This document shows positions 1-7,145 of a DNA stretch of 12,952 bases, in pieces. The stretch is from Campylobacterales bacterium. Lineage in GTDB: Bacteria; Campylobacterota; Campylobacteria; Campylobacterales; Arcobacteraceae. Made by a program: the position numbers and the translations under genes. Every line of letters begins with the position of its first letter. Position 1 is the stretch's first letter. The stretch is taken from positions 1-12,952 of the forward strand of contig JAIELU010000066.1 of assembly GCA_019752775.1 (NCBI GenBank), written 5' to 3'. The notes below the pieces were generated by a model that was not told the origin of the DNA, ran no database searches, and saw only the letters and a list, made by a program, of their open reading frames with translations.

Positions 1-2
1 AA

Positions 3-1328
3 GATGGACATAATCTTATTATTCTCGCGGAAACAGTTTTAGATGAAATCGATACAAAAAAAAGTGGTTATGAAGAGATAAACTTTCAAGCAAGAGAGTT
101 TGCTAGAATTCTTGAAAATGCAATTATTCTTGAGTCAATTAAAAAAGATTTATATAAAATAATTAGATTAAAAATAAATGAAAAAAATACATTTATAGAT
201 ATTATTTCAAAAGAAGAGTATGAAGTAAATATTAGAAATGTATCACCAAATATAATTAATGATAGGAAAATTCTCGAAATTGCAAGTTTTACAAATTCAT
301 ATTATAAAAATCAAGTTGAATTTTTATCACTTGATATAATGGCAAGAACAAGAGCTATATCTCTTGATATAAAAACAGATGCTTTAGTTGGTAAAAATAA
401 AGATGTATTTGAATTCGAATTTACAAAGGATATAACCATAAATTTTGAAGATTTAGACTTTTTAAATAATCAAGAAATCGAAAAATTTGATAAAGAATAT
501 AAACCTTACAATTTTTCTTATTGCTTTAAAGTTAAATCATCAGATCAAGTTTTATTAGCAAATATTCAAAATAAAAGAATAAATTTACTAAATGAAGAAG
601 AAATTAGAGATCAAATAATTACCCCTTTAAATAAAGAACAACTTTTCTTTAGTGATGCTATTTTAAATCATCTGTACAATGTTTTAATAGTTGAAGCAAA
701 GGCTGGTTCAGGAAAAACTCTTTTAGCCCTTAGTGGGGCTTTAAAACTCGTTAGGCAAAAATTCTTTCAAAAGATTATTTATATAAGAAATTCTATCGAA
801 TCCCTTGATAAAGGTGAAGATGTTGGATATTTACCAGGACTTGAAGAAAAATTCAAGATATATAATCATCCTTTAATGGATAGTTTGGATTATATAATAA
901 GAACTGAACACAAAAGAAAAAGAAATAAAAAGAACCCTGAGCTAGTTGTTGCAGAACTAGATGATAGTGAAGTAAGTGCAAGAATTGAGCAAATGATAAG
1001 TAATTATGGAATTGAAACAATGTGGGTTGGAGAAATGAGAGGAAGAACTTTATCAAATGCATTCATCATAATTGATGAAGCACAAAATATGTCTAATAAA
1101 ACGATGCAAATGGTTTTGTCAAGAATTGATAGTTCTTGTAAAGTTGTTGTTCTTGGATCTAATAAACAAATTGATAACTTCTATGTTAATAAATATACAA
1201 ACGCCCTTACAACACTTTTAAAATCTACAAAAAATGAAAATAACCTTGTAAATACTTACGCAATAAAATTACAAAAAGTTCTAAGAGGTCCAATTACAGA
1301 GTGGGCTGAAGAAATTTTCTCAAAATAA
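3..1328 (+). CDS. phoH: PIN-PhoH family ATPase, 5'-truncated by the window edge
   Basis: The frame is open from the first complete codon at 3 to the TAA at 1326-1328, so the gene begins left of the window; the ATG at 339 is internal. About 441 residues are visible. The first ~110 resemble the end of a PIN nuclease domain, with an acidic VLDEIDTKKSG segment and the usual run into the linker (FLSLDIMARTRA). The rest is a PhoH-type P-loop ATPase: Walker A KAGSGKT at 699-719, a GYLPG motif, an RGR arginine motif, and Walker B FIIIDEAQN at 1062-1088. PhoH2 proteins with this PIN-PhoH architecture are described as RNA helicase/ribonucleases, so a cytoplasmic RNA-processing role is inferred. Two oddities are the conserved TGDxxQI motif reading LGSNKQI and a Lys/Arg-rich insertion after MDSL. 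It stands alone on the plus strand. The family call is firm; the exact substrate is unknown. Confidence 0.88.
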   Translation, partial: DGHNLIILAETVLDEIDTKKSGYEEINFQAREFARILENAIILESIKKDLYKIIRLKINEKNTFIDIISKEEYEVNIRNVSPNIINDRKILEIASFTNSYYKNQVEFLSLDIMARTRAISLDIKTDALVGKNKDVFEFEFTKDITINFEDLDFLNNQEIEKFDKEYKPYNFSYCFKVKSSDQVLLANIQNKRINLLNEEEIRDQIITPLNKEQLFFSDAILNHLYNVLIVEAKAGSGKTLLALSGALKLVRQKFFQKIIYIRNSIESLDKGEDVGYLPGLEEKFKIYNHPLMDSLDYIIRTEHKRKRNKKNPELVVAELDDSEVSARIEQMISNYGIETMWVGEMRGRTLSNAFIIIDEAQNMSNKTMQMVLSRIDSSCKVVVLGSNKQIDNFYVNKYTNALTTLLKSTKNENNLVNTYAIKLQKVLRGPITEWAEEIFSK

Positions 1329-1586
1329 TATCTCTAAATAATGAATTATATACATAATTATAAGTATGTGTATAATTCATCTTTAAAATCAATTTATATT
1401 AGTCATTAACTTTAAAATACTTTTAAAATAATTCTATATTTAATTTATTTTTACATAAATAAAATACAAATTTTAAATATAGTATTTATTTAATAATTAA
1501 GATAAAAGAGTCTATTTTATTGGATATTAGTTAGATAAATTTTTATAAATTTAATTTAATGAGAAATAATTAATTAATTCTAATTT
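1329..1586. other. AT-rich intergenic region between phoH and the flavoprotein operon
   Basis: No plausible coding frame or RNA gene is seen. Apart from the hairpin at 1341-1380 it is almost pure A/T. It holds a weak bulged inverted repeat (1457-1467 against 1482-1491) that could be chance in such composition. It ends in the promoter of the downstream operon. Confidence 0.6.
1341..1380. terminator. 40-bp dyad, possible phoH terminator or operator
   Basis: The arms are ATGAATTATATACATA (1341-1356) and TATGTGTATAATTCAT (1365-1380) around an 8-nt loop. They match over 16 positions, with one G-U wobble in RNA. The hairpin lies 12 nt after the phoH stop, as a terminator would, but it is AT-only in most positions and has no U-tract. 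A DNA-binding dyad or an mRNA 3'-end stabiliser is equally possible. Confidence 0.5.
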
Positions 1587-1617
1587 GTGTTATAATACAT
1601 ATTATAATACATAAAGG
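1587..1617 (+). promoter_or_regulatory. Extended -10 promoter with tandem repeat, plus ribosome binding site
   Basis: TGTTATAAT at 1588-1596 is a perfect extended -10 (TGn-TATAAT). The 11-mer TTATAATACAT occurs at 1590-1600 and again at 1602-1612, giving a second TATAAT at 1603-1608. The upstream copy is the likely -10, with a start near 1603 and a leader of about 20 nt; the downstream copy would start inside the AAAGG ribosome site (1613-1617). That site is 6 nt from the ATG at 1624. No -35 is evident, as is common in Campylobacterota. Confidence 0.65.
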
Positions 1618-1623
1618 TAAACC

Positions 1624-2013
1624 ATGGGATTATTACAATATACCTCAAATGAAATGTTTTCATCAACAGAATTGATTAGAAAAAGTAAAAGTATTTTTGA
1701 TAAACTTAATAAAAATGAAATAGAAAAAGCAATAGTTTTAAGAGATGGAAAACCTGGAATTATCCTTTTGGATTTTAATTTCTATGAACAAATTATGAAT
1801 GAATATTTATCACTAAAAAATAAACTACCATCTAATAAAATAGAAATCAAAAAGGAAATTCTTATTGAAAAGATAGAAATATTAGAAAAAAATAGTGAAT
1901 CTAAAAAAGAAGAGATTATTGATATATCTATTGAAGATGAACAAAATGAATTTTCATTTGATTCCGATTTGACAAAAGATAAACCAGAACCATTAAAAGA
2001 ATTTTGGGATTAA
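1624..2013 (+). CDS. Phd/YefM-like antitoxin-fold protein with acidic-basic tail, no toxin partner
   Basis: 129 residues. Residues 1-66 have the look of the Phd/YefM antitoxin fold: an N-terminal FSSTELIRKSKSIFDKL segment, the strand-turn IEKAIVLRDGKPGIILLDF, then a helix beginning FYEQIMNEYLSL. In Phd antitoxins this domain dimerises and binds operator DNA. From about residue 70 the protein is Lys/Glu/Asp-rich and probably disordered, ending PEPLKEFWD; in true antitoxins that part binds the toxin. No RelE-, Doc- or YoeB-like gene follows. The next gene, 4 nt downstream, is a flavoprotein of fumarate/succinate metabolism. It has its own extended -10 promoter and an AAAGG ribosome site. A regulator of its own operon or an accessory factor for the oxidoreductase is possible; both are inference. 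Confidence 0.65.
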   Translation: MGLLQYTSNEMFSSTELIRKSKSIFDKLNKNEIEKAIVLRDGKPGIILLDFNFYEQIMNEYLSLKNKLPSNKIEIKKEILIEKIEILEKNSESKKEEIIDISIEDEQNEFSFDSDLTKDKPEPLKEFWD

Positions 2014-2017
2014 GGTT

Positions 2018-3619
2018 ATGATTGATGTACTAATAATTGGTTCTGGAATTGCAGGTTTAACAGCTGCAATTACTGCTTCAAATAATAATTCAAAGGTTTT
2101 GGTTCTTTCTAAAACATACCCAACACATTCACAAAGTGTACAAGCACAAGGGGGAATAAATGCAGTTCTTTATGAAGATGATGATAGCGTAGATATTCAT
2201 ACTCAAGAGACTTATAAAGCTTCTTGTATGTTATCAAATAAAGACAATATAAAGATGATGTGTGAAAATGCTAAAGACACTATTTATTGGCTTGATTCTA
2301 TTGGAGTCCCATTTAATAGAACACTTGATAACAAAATTTCACAAAGAAAGTTTGGTGGAACAAAAAAAATTCGGACTTGTTACTCAAGTGATTACACTGG
2401 ATTAAAGATTTTACATACACTTTATGATAAATGTATAAAGCAAAATATTGAGTTTAAAAATGAACATTTTCTTCTAAATCTAATAATCGAAAACAATTCT
2501 TGTATAGGTGTAACTGCACTTGATATAAAAGAGGGTATTGTAAAAGAATTTTTAGCAAAAACTACTATTTTAGCAACGGGTGGTTATGCTGGGATTTATA
2601 CTAATCATACTACAAACTCATATACGAATACAGCTGATGGAATTGCAATTGCTTTTCATGCTGGAGTAAAATTATCAAATATGGAATTTGTTCAATTTCA
2701 TCCAACAAGCCTCGAAAATTCAAATATATTAATCAGTGAAAGTGCCAGAGGTGAGGGCGGTTATTTACTTGATGAAACACAAAATAGATTTATTGATGAA
2801 TTAAAACCAAGAGATGAAGTTGCAAGAGCAATATATGAAAAGATAGAAAAAGATCAAAAAGTTTATTTGGATTTAAGACATTTAGGAATAGATAAAATTA
2901 AAGAATTAATGCCTCAAGAAAGAAAATTGGCATACGATTATTCAAATATAAAAGTTGAAGAGCAATTACTTCCTATAACTCCTGCGTCTCATTATAGTAT
3001 GGGTGGAATAAAAACTGATATAAATGCTAGAACAAATATAAGAAGCCTTTTTGCTTGTGGAGAATGCGCAGAAGCATCTATTCATGGTGCGAATAGATTA
3101 GGGGGAAATTCTTTACTTGAAATAGTTACATTTGGAAAAATTGCTGGAATAAATGCATCAAATGATGGAAAAAAAATTGGTCTAATAAATGCATCAACAA
3201 ACTATGCAAAAGAAGATGAAGAAAACATAAATAAAATATATAACTATTCCAATAAAATAAATTTTTATACTAAAAAAGATGATATTGGAAATCTACTTTT
3301 TAATAATTTAGGTTTATTTAGAAATGAAAAGAAAATTTCTGCTCTAATAAAAACATTAGAAGAATTAAATTTAGAGATTGAAAATATGGGAATAGTAGAT
3401 AAATCGAAAACATATAATAAAAACCTTGTTGAATTTTTAGAGTTTAAAAATATACTTAATGTTGCTTTATTAGCTTCAACTTCTGCATTAAATCGTAAAG
3501 AAAGTAGGGGAAGCCATTTTAGATTGGATTATCCTATTCAAAAACTAGAGTACGAAAGAAATACAATACTAAAAAAAGTCGATAATAAAATTGTTATTGA
3601 ATTTGAGGAAATAGTATGA
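2018..3619 (+). CDS. Fumarate reductase/succinate dehydrogenase-type flavoprotein, predicted non-covalent FAD
   Basis: 533 residues, shorter than E. coli SdhA/FrdA (about 590-600) and without a Tat signal, so probably cytoplasmic. The N-terminus has the Rossmann FAD motif GSGIAG (8-13). Catalytic positions of the SdhA/FrdA family are present: FHPT (His228), SESARGEGG (Glu241, Arg244), PRDEVAR (Arg265, proton shuttle), HYSMGG (His325) and ANRLG (Arg360). Phe112 in RKFGG matches Sdh/Frd rather than the Glu of L-aspartate oxidase, although the C-terminal ESRGSHFRLDYP resembles NadB. The usual SHT/SHS histidine that binds FAD covalently is Gln39 (codon 2132-2134) in PTHSQSVQAQGG. The start is fixed by the glycine-rich N-terminus; TAAGG overlaps the preceding stop only 2 nt before the ATG, suggesting translational coupling. 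The stop overlaps the next start as ATGA. Direction (fumarate reduction or succinate oxidation) and electron partner cannot be read from sequence. Confidence 0.88.
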   Translation: MIDVLIIGSGIAGLTAAITASNNNSKVLVLSKTYPTHSQSVQAQGGINAVLYEDDDSVDIHTQETYKASCMLSNKDNIKMMCENAKDTIYWLDSIGVPFNRTLDNKISQRKFGGTKKIRTCYSSDYTGLKILHTLYDKCIKQNIEFKNEHFLLNLIIENNSCIGVTALDIKEGIVKEFLAKTTILATGGYAGIYTNHTTNSYTNTADGIAIAFHAGVKLSNMEFVQFHPTSLENSNILISESARGEGGYLLDETQNRFIDELKPRDEVARAIYEKIEKDQKVYLDLRHLGIDKIKELMPQERKLAYDYSNIKVEEQLLPITPASHYSMGGIKTDINARTNIRSLFACGECAEASIHGANRLGGNSLLEIVTFGKIAGINASNDGKKIGLINASTNYAKEDEENINKIYNYSNKINFYTKKDDIGNLLFNNLGLFRNEKKISALIKTLEELNLEIENMGIVDKSKTYNKNLVEFLEFKNILNVALLASTSALNRKESRGSHFRLDYPIQKLEYERNTILKKVDNKIVIEFEEIV

Positions 3620-4353
3620 AAATTAATATAAAAAGATTTAATCAAGAACTATCACCAAGCCATAAATTAGATGAATTTAATGTTAATAATACAAATTTAC
3701 TACAAGCTTTAATAGAAATAAAAAAAGAAAGAGATTCAACTCTAACATTTAGATGTGGCTGTAAAAGTGGAGTTTGTGGTTCATGTGCGGTAAGAGTAAA
3801 TGGAATAGAAAAACTTGCATGCAAAACTAATCTAAACGAAAATGATTTAATTGAACCAATTAAAAACTCAAATATTATAAAAGATTTAGTTGTAGATGTT
3901 TCACATGAAACATTATTGATTTCTAAAATGGATTTATCAATTGATGGAAATATGGAATCAATACAAATATCTCAAGAAGATGTGAAAAATATTGATCTTC
4001 AAAGTAATTGCATACTTTGCAATTCATGTTATAGTTCATGTCCTGTTTATGATGTAAATAAAGAGTTTCTAGGTCCTTTTGCATTAACAAGAGCATTAAG
4101 ATATGTAAATGATACAAAGAACACAAATAACTTAACTATAATCGATTCTATACAAACAAATGGGATTTGGGATTGTACATTATGTAGTGCTTGTACTTTA
4201 GTATGTCCGCAGAATATTGACCCAAAAGCTGATATAGTTAAACTACAAAATATTTCTGTACAAAAGGGTTATTCAAATCCATATACACAGAATTTTGATT
4301 TTAACGATAATTTCTCAGATGATTTTGGAGGATTTAATCCTAATGGATTTTAG
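3616..4353 (+). CDS. Fumarate reductase/succinate dehydrogenase-type iron-sulfur subunit with extra cysteine
   Basis: 245 residues in the SdhB/FrdB layout. The N-terminal ferredoxin domain has the [2Fe-2S] ligands Cys49, 54, 57 and 69 (CKSGVCGSC...LACK), with an additional Cys47 just before them. The C-terminal domain has CILCNSCYSSCP (132-142) and CTLCSACTLVCP (187-197). In E. coli FrdB the second block is C-x5-C-x3-CP and supports a [3Fe-4S] cluster; here Cys190 sits where E. coli has Val207, giving a full CxxCxxCxxxCP and so probably a second [4Fe-4S], as in class E enzymes. The last ~25 residues are rich in Asn, Asp, Phe and Gly. GAGGA (3605-3609) lies 6 nt before the ATG, and the start overlaps the flavoprotein stop by 4 nt, so the two are surely one complex. 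No cytochrome b or CCG-domain anchor follows, leaving the electron acceptor or donor unknown. Confidence 0.88.
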   Translation: MKINIKRFNQELSPSHKLDEFNVNNTNLLQALIEIKKERDSTLTFRCGCKSGVCGSCAVRVNGIEKLACKTNLNENDLIEPIKNSNIIKDLVVDVSHETLLISKMDLSIDGNMESIQISQEDVKNIDLQSNCILCNSCYSSCPVYDVNKEFLGPFALTRALRYVNDTKNTNNLTIIDSIQTNGIWDCTLCSACTLVCPQNIDPKADIVKLQNISVQKGYSNPYTQNFDFNDNFSDDFGGFNPNGF

Positions 4354-4380
4354 AATAGAAAGTTAAATCTTTCTATTTTA
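4351..4380. terminator. Bidirectional terminator between convergent genes
   Basis: TAGAATAGAAAG (4351-4362) and CTTTCTATTTTA (4369-4380) form a 12-bp stem with one G-U pair around a 6-nt loop. It includes the stop codons of both the iron-sulfur gene (plus) and bluB (minus). The U-tracts are short on both sides, so efficiency is uncertain, but the position between two genes ending 19 nt apart supports the call. Confidence 0.65.
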
Positions 4381-4993
4381 ATAAACAATCTTTTAATTTT
4401 CTTTTTTTATTCCATTTAAGTTTTTTTAATTCAGGTTCGGAATAAAACTCTTTTGTATATCCAAAACACAAATAAGCTATAAATTTATACTCTTTCTTAT
4501 CAATATCAAAAATTTTATTTATCTTTTTAGGTTTTAAAATAGATACCCAGCCCATGCCAATATTTAAAACTCTTGCAGTTAACCACATATTTAATATTGC
4601 ACAAACAACAGAATATTCTCCAGTTCGTTTCATATATGTTTGACCAAGAATATTTAATGAACTTTTTTTATAGTAAACAGCTATATTAATTGCTGATTCT
4701 TTTATACCCTCAAGTTTTAATGAATTATATAAAGGCTTATCAAGAAATTTTGTTTTGCTTTTTTCAAAAGATTTGTTAAAGTGATTGTAAACTAAGTCTT
4801 TTTGTTCTTCATCAACAATAATAAATTCCCAAGGCTGAGAATAACCAACAGATGGTGCATTAAGTGCTGATTCTAGAATAATTTTTAGTTTTTTATTTGA
4901 TATTTTTTTATTTATAAAATTATTGCCACGAATATCTCGTCTTGATGCAATAATATTGCGAAGAGTATATAAATCTTTTTTGTTAAATTTCAT
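4373..4993 (-). CDS. bluB: 5,6-dimethylbenzimidazole synthase
   Basis: 206 residues. BluB is a nitroreductase-fold enzyme that cleaves reduced FMN with O2 to make 5,6-dimethylbenzimidazole, the lower ligand of cobalamin. Family markers in order are SRRDIRG (17-23), APSVGYSQPWEFI (46-58), LKLEGIKESA (92-101), EYSVVCAILNMWLTAR, GMGWVSIL (146-153), YLCFGY and EFYSEPELKKLKW. Asp20 and Ser151 fit the catalytic Asp32 and Ser167 of the Sinorhizobium enzyme; these and the PELxxxxW ending distinguish it from generic nitroreductases. It is slightly shorter than the ~227-residue reference. Its ATG (4993-4991) shares one base with the TAA of the upstream small gene (TAATG), so translation is coupled. No other cobalamin gene is in the window. 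The O2 requirement fits a microaerophile. Confidence 0.9.
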   Translation of the reverse strand: MKFNKKDLYTLRNIIASRRDIRGNNFINKKISNKKLKIILESALNAPSVGYSQPWEFIIVDEEQKDLVYNHFNKSFEKSKTKFLDKPLYNSLKLEGIKESAINIAVYYKKSSLNILGQTYMKRTGEYSVVCAILNMWLTARVLNIGMGWVSILKPKKINKIFDIDKKEYKFIAYLCFGYTKEFYSEPELKKLKWNKKRKLKDCLLK

Positions 4994-5295
4994 TATATAG
5001 AGAAATCGTGTAAATCTTTAAATAAAAATGCTTCTACGATTTCATCAAGACTTTTTTGTGTAGGTGCAATTAATGCAATAATTCCTTCATCCATAAAAGG
5101 CCAAACATATTCTAAAGGATTTATAACAACAACAGCATCAATCCAAACACTTATATCTTCTCTTCTATCATAAAACTCAACATTAGCAATTTTCCCTTCA
5201 TCTAAAGTAATAAAAGCCCAAGCTTTATTTTCTTCAATTGATGAAATAATACATTCATGTCTATTTTTTGAATCTACAGGTATTAATATAGTCAT
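4993..5295 (-). CDS. Small protein, possibly NifX/NifB-like fold, coupled to bluB
   Basis: 100 residues, not confidently recognised. It begins MTILIPVDSKN, reminiscent of the first strand of NifX/NifB C-terminal (dinitrogenase cofactor-binding) domains. It continues with ISVWIDAVVVINP and ends in an amphipathic helix, KSLDEIVEAFLFKDL, comparable to the closing helix of that family. The usual glycine-rich CGGIG segment is not present (here VINPLEYV), so cofactor binding is doubtful. No signal peptide or membrane segment is seen. The ribosome site AGAGAAG lies just before the ATG. Its TAA overlaps the bluB ATG. Function is unknown; a role linked to BluB or to a corrinoid or flavin is suggested only by position. 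Confidence 0.6.
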   Translation of the reverse strand: MTILIPVDSKNRHECIISSIEENKAWAFITLDEGKIANVEFYDRREDISVWIDAVVVINPLEYVWPFMDEGIIALIAPTQKSLDEIVEAFLFKDLHDFSI

Positions 5296-5349
5296 ATCTT
5301 CTCTTTTATTTATAATTTTGGATTAAATTTGATTTTACAATTTTTTATC

Positions 5350-7140
5350 TTAAGATAAATACTCTTTCTTATACCATAAAGAAAAAACATAAAGTGAATA
5401 AAGATGTTGTTTAAATTTATTCGTTTTTGCAAGTTCATAAATATGTACAATATAGTCATTATTAAATAAATTTGTTTCATTATTCACTTCAATTATCACA
5501 TCAAGAATTTTGTTTTTATACTCTTTAAACAACCACTCATTAAAAGGTGAATTAAAACCTTTTTTTGTTCTATTTATAATCTCTTGTGGAATATATTTTG
5601 ATGCGATTTTTTTTAATAAATATTTATTTGTATCTCCAACTTTTATAGTTGAATCAACACTAAACATATAATTCACTAAATTAAAATCTAAAAATGGAGT
5701 TCGCACTTCCAAAGAATTTCCCATAGAGATTCTATCAACTTTTGATAAAAGAGATTCTCCTAACCAAATCTTTAAATCAATATAACTCATCCAATCAACT
5801 GGATCTTGTTTTGCATTTTCGGTTTTAAAACTAGGAACTTTTTTGAATAATCTTTTCTTTTGAATATCAGTATAAATCTCTCCAAAAGAGTTATATAGAT
5901 TTTGTTTTTTTACAATTCTTCTTAAATATTCACTCTCTTTAGTATTGTTTTGTAAAGCTCCTATAATATCATTTAGAAAGAATGCTTGATCTTTTGATAA
6001 AGTTTCTTCAAACTCATAGTATTTTAAAAACTTTGCATAACTTTCATAACCTAAAAATATCTCATCACTTCCTTCACCTGATAAAACCGTTTTAAACCCT
6101 GCTTTATTTATATGTTTACTTAAAATATTCAAAGGAATCGCAGCACTATCACCATGTGGTTCTTCTAACATATCAAGAGTTTCTTCAAAATGCTTAATAT
6201 ACTCTTTATGATTTATTTCTATTGCTGTGTGATTTGAATTTATATGATTTGCTGTAATTTTTGCAAAATTTAATTCACAATAGTTTTTATGCTCATCATA
6301 TCCAACACTAAAAGTATTTATTTTTTTACCTGATATTTTTGTATAAAGAGCTGAGATAAATGAACTATCAATTCCACCGCTTAAAAGAGAGGCAACTTCA
6401 ACATCACTATTTAATCTATATTCAACACTTTTGATTAAAAGTTCTTCAATATCATTTAAAGCTTGTTTTTCGTCCTTTATGGCTTTATATGTGTTTATCT
6501 TGTAATATTTCTTCTTTTGAAGCGCAGAAGCTTTATTTGGCTCATAAATCATATATGTAGATGATTCTAATTTAAAAATATCTTGATAGAAAGTATCTTC
6601 ACCAAAAGAAACAAAATATTGCATATATTTACAAAGAGCAACTTTATTTAAATTTGGTTTAGAATCAAGTAGATTTAAAATTGATTTTATTGATGAAGAA
6701 AATACAAATTTATCATTTTTAAAATAATAAAAAAATGGTTTTTTACCATATCTATCCCTCGCACAAAAATACAGCTGTTTTTTTATATCATAAATACAAA
6801 ATGAAAACATTCCATTTAATTTATTTAAAAAATCAAAACTATACTTTTGGTAAAGTCGGATTAAAACTTCACTATCACTTTTAGTTTTACATTCCAATTG
6901 TTCTGAGTGAATCAGTTCTTTATAATTATAAATTTCTCCATTAAAAACAAGTAAAATATCATCAAAAATCATAGGTTGATTTGCTTCATCATCTAAATCA
7001 ATTATTGCTAATCTTGTATGTCCAAATTGTTTATTTTCAATTTTTACAGATTTTTGAAAATCTGGACCTCGATGATTTAAAAGTTCTAATGATTTATCAA
7101 ATTTATTTGATAAAAAGTTTGTTCCAATAATTCCGCACAT
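5350..7140 (-). CDS. asnB: Asparagine synthetase, glutamine-hydrolysing
   Basis: 596 residues, two-domain class II amidotransferase that makes asparagine from aspartate, ATP and glutamine in the cytoplasm. The N-terminal glutaminase begins with the nucleophile Cys2 (MCGIIG), followed by NHRGPD (22-27), RLAIIDL (43-49), FNGEIYN (66-72) and KSDSEVL. The synthetase domain has the ATP-pyrophosphatase loop LLSGGIDSS (252-260), EEPHGDSAAIP (326-336), LSGEGSDEIFLGY (353-365), and DRISMGNSLEVRTPFLD. Length and order are normal. Some related amidotransferases serve polysaccharide clusters, but there are no such neighbours here. The start lies 5 nt after the AEC stop with only a weak ribosome site, so it is likely co-translated with that gene. 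Confidence 0.9.
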   Translation of the reverse strand: MCGIIGTNFLSNKFDKSLELLNHRGPDFQKSVKIENKQFGHTRLAIIDLDDEANQPMIFDDILLVFNGEIYNYKELIHSEQLECKTKSDSEVLIRLYQKYSFDFLNKLNGMFSFCIYDIKKQLYFCARDRYGKKPFFYYFKNDKFVFSSSIKSILNLLDSKPNLNKVALCKYMQYFVSFGEDTFYQDIFKLESSTYMIYEPNKASALQKKKYYKINTYKAIKDEKQALNDIEELLIKSVEYRLNSDVEVASLLSGGIDSSFISALYTKISGKKINTFSVGYDEHKNYCELNFAKITANHINSNHTAIEINHKEYIKHFEETLDMLEEPHGDSAAIPLNILSKHINKAGFKTVLSGEGSDEIFLGYESYAKFLKYYEFEETLSKDQAFFLNDIIGALQNNTKESEYLRRIVKKQNLYNSFGEIYTDIQKKRLFKKVPSFKTENAKQDPVDWMSYIDLKIWLGESLLSKVDRISMGNSLEVRTPFLDFNLVNYMFSVDSTIKVGDTNKYLLKKIASKYIPQEIINRTKKGFNSPFNEWLFKEYKNKILDVIIEVNNETNLFNNDYIVHIYELAKTNKFKQHLYSLYVFSLWYKKEYLS

Positions 7141-7145
7141 AAAAG

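Noticed and set aside
853..1062. Antisense open frames inside phoH and the iron-sulfur gene (also 3642-3824 and 3923-4126)
   Set aside because: They lie opposite well-recognised genes, encode no recognisable protein and have no ribosome sites.
1624..2013. Complete type II toxin-antitoxin module
   Set aside because: No toxin-sized gene is adjacent on either strand; the next genes are oxidoreductase subunits and upstream is phoH.
2018..3619. Flavoprotein as L-aspartate oxidase (nadB)
   Set aside because: The C-terminus and non-covalent FAD are NadB-like, but Phe112 replaces the aspartate-selective Glu and a dedicated iron-sulfur subunit gene overlaps its stop.
5344..5359. 16-bp perfect palindrome TTTATCTTAAGATAAA at the asnB stop
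   Set aside because: It has no loop and no U-tract on the minus strand; it may be chance or a weak site, and does not support a terminator or operator call.
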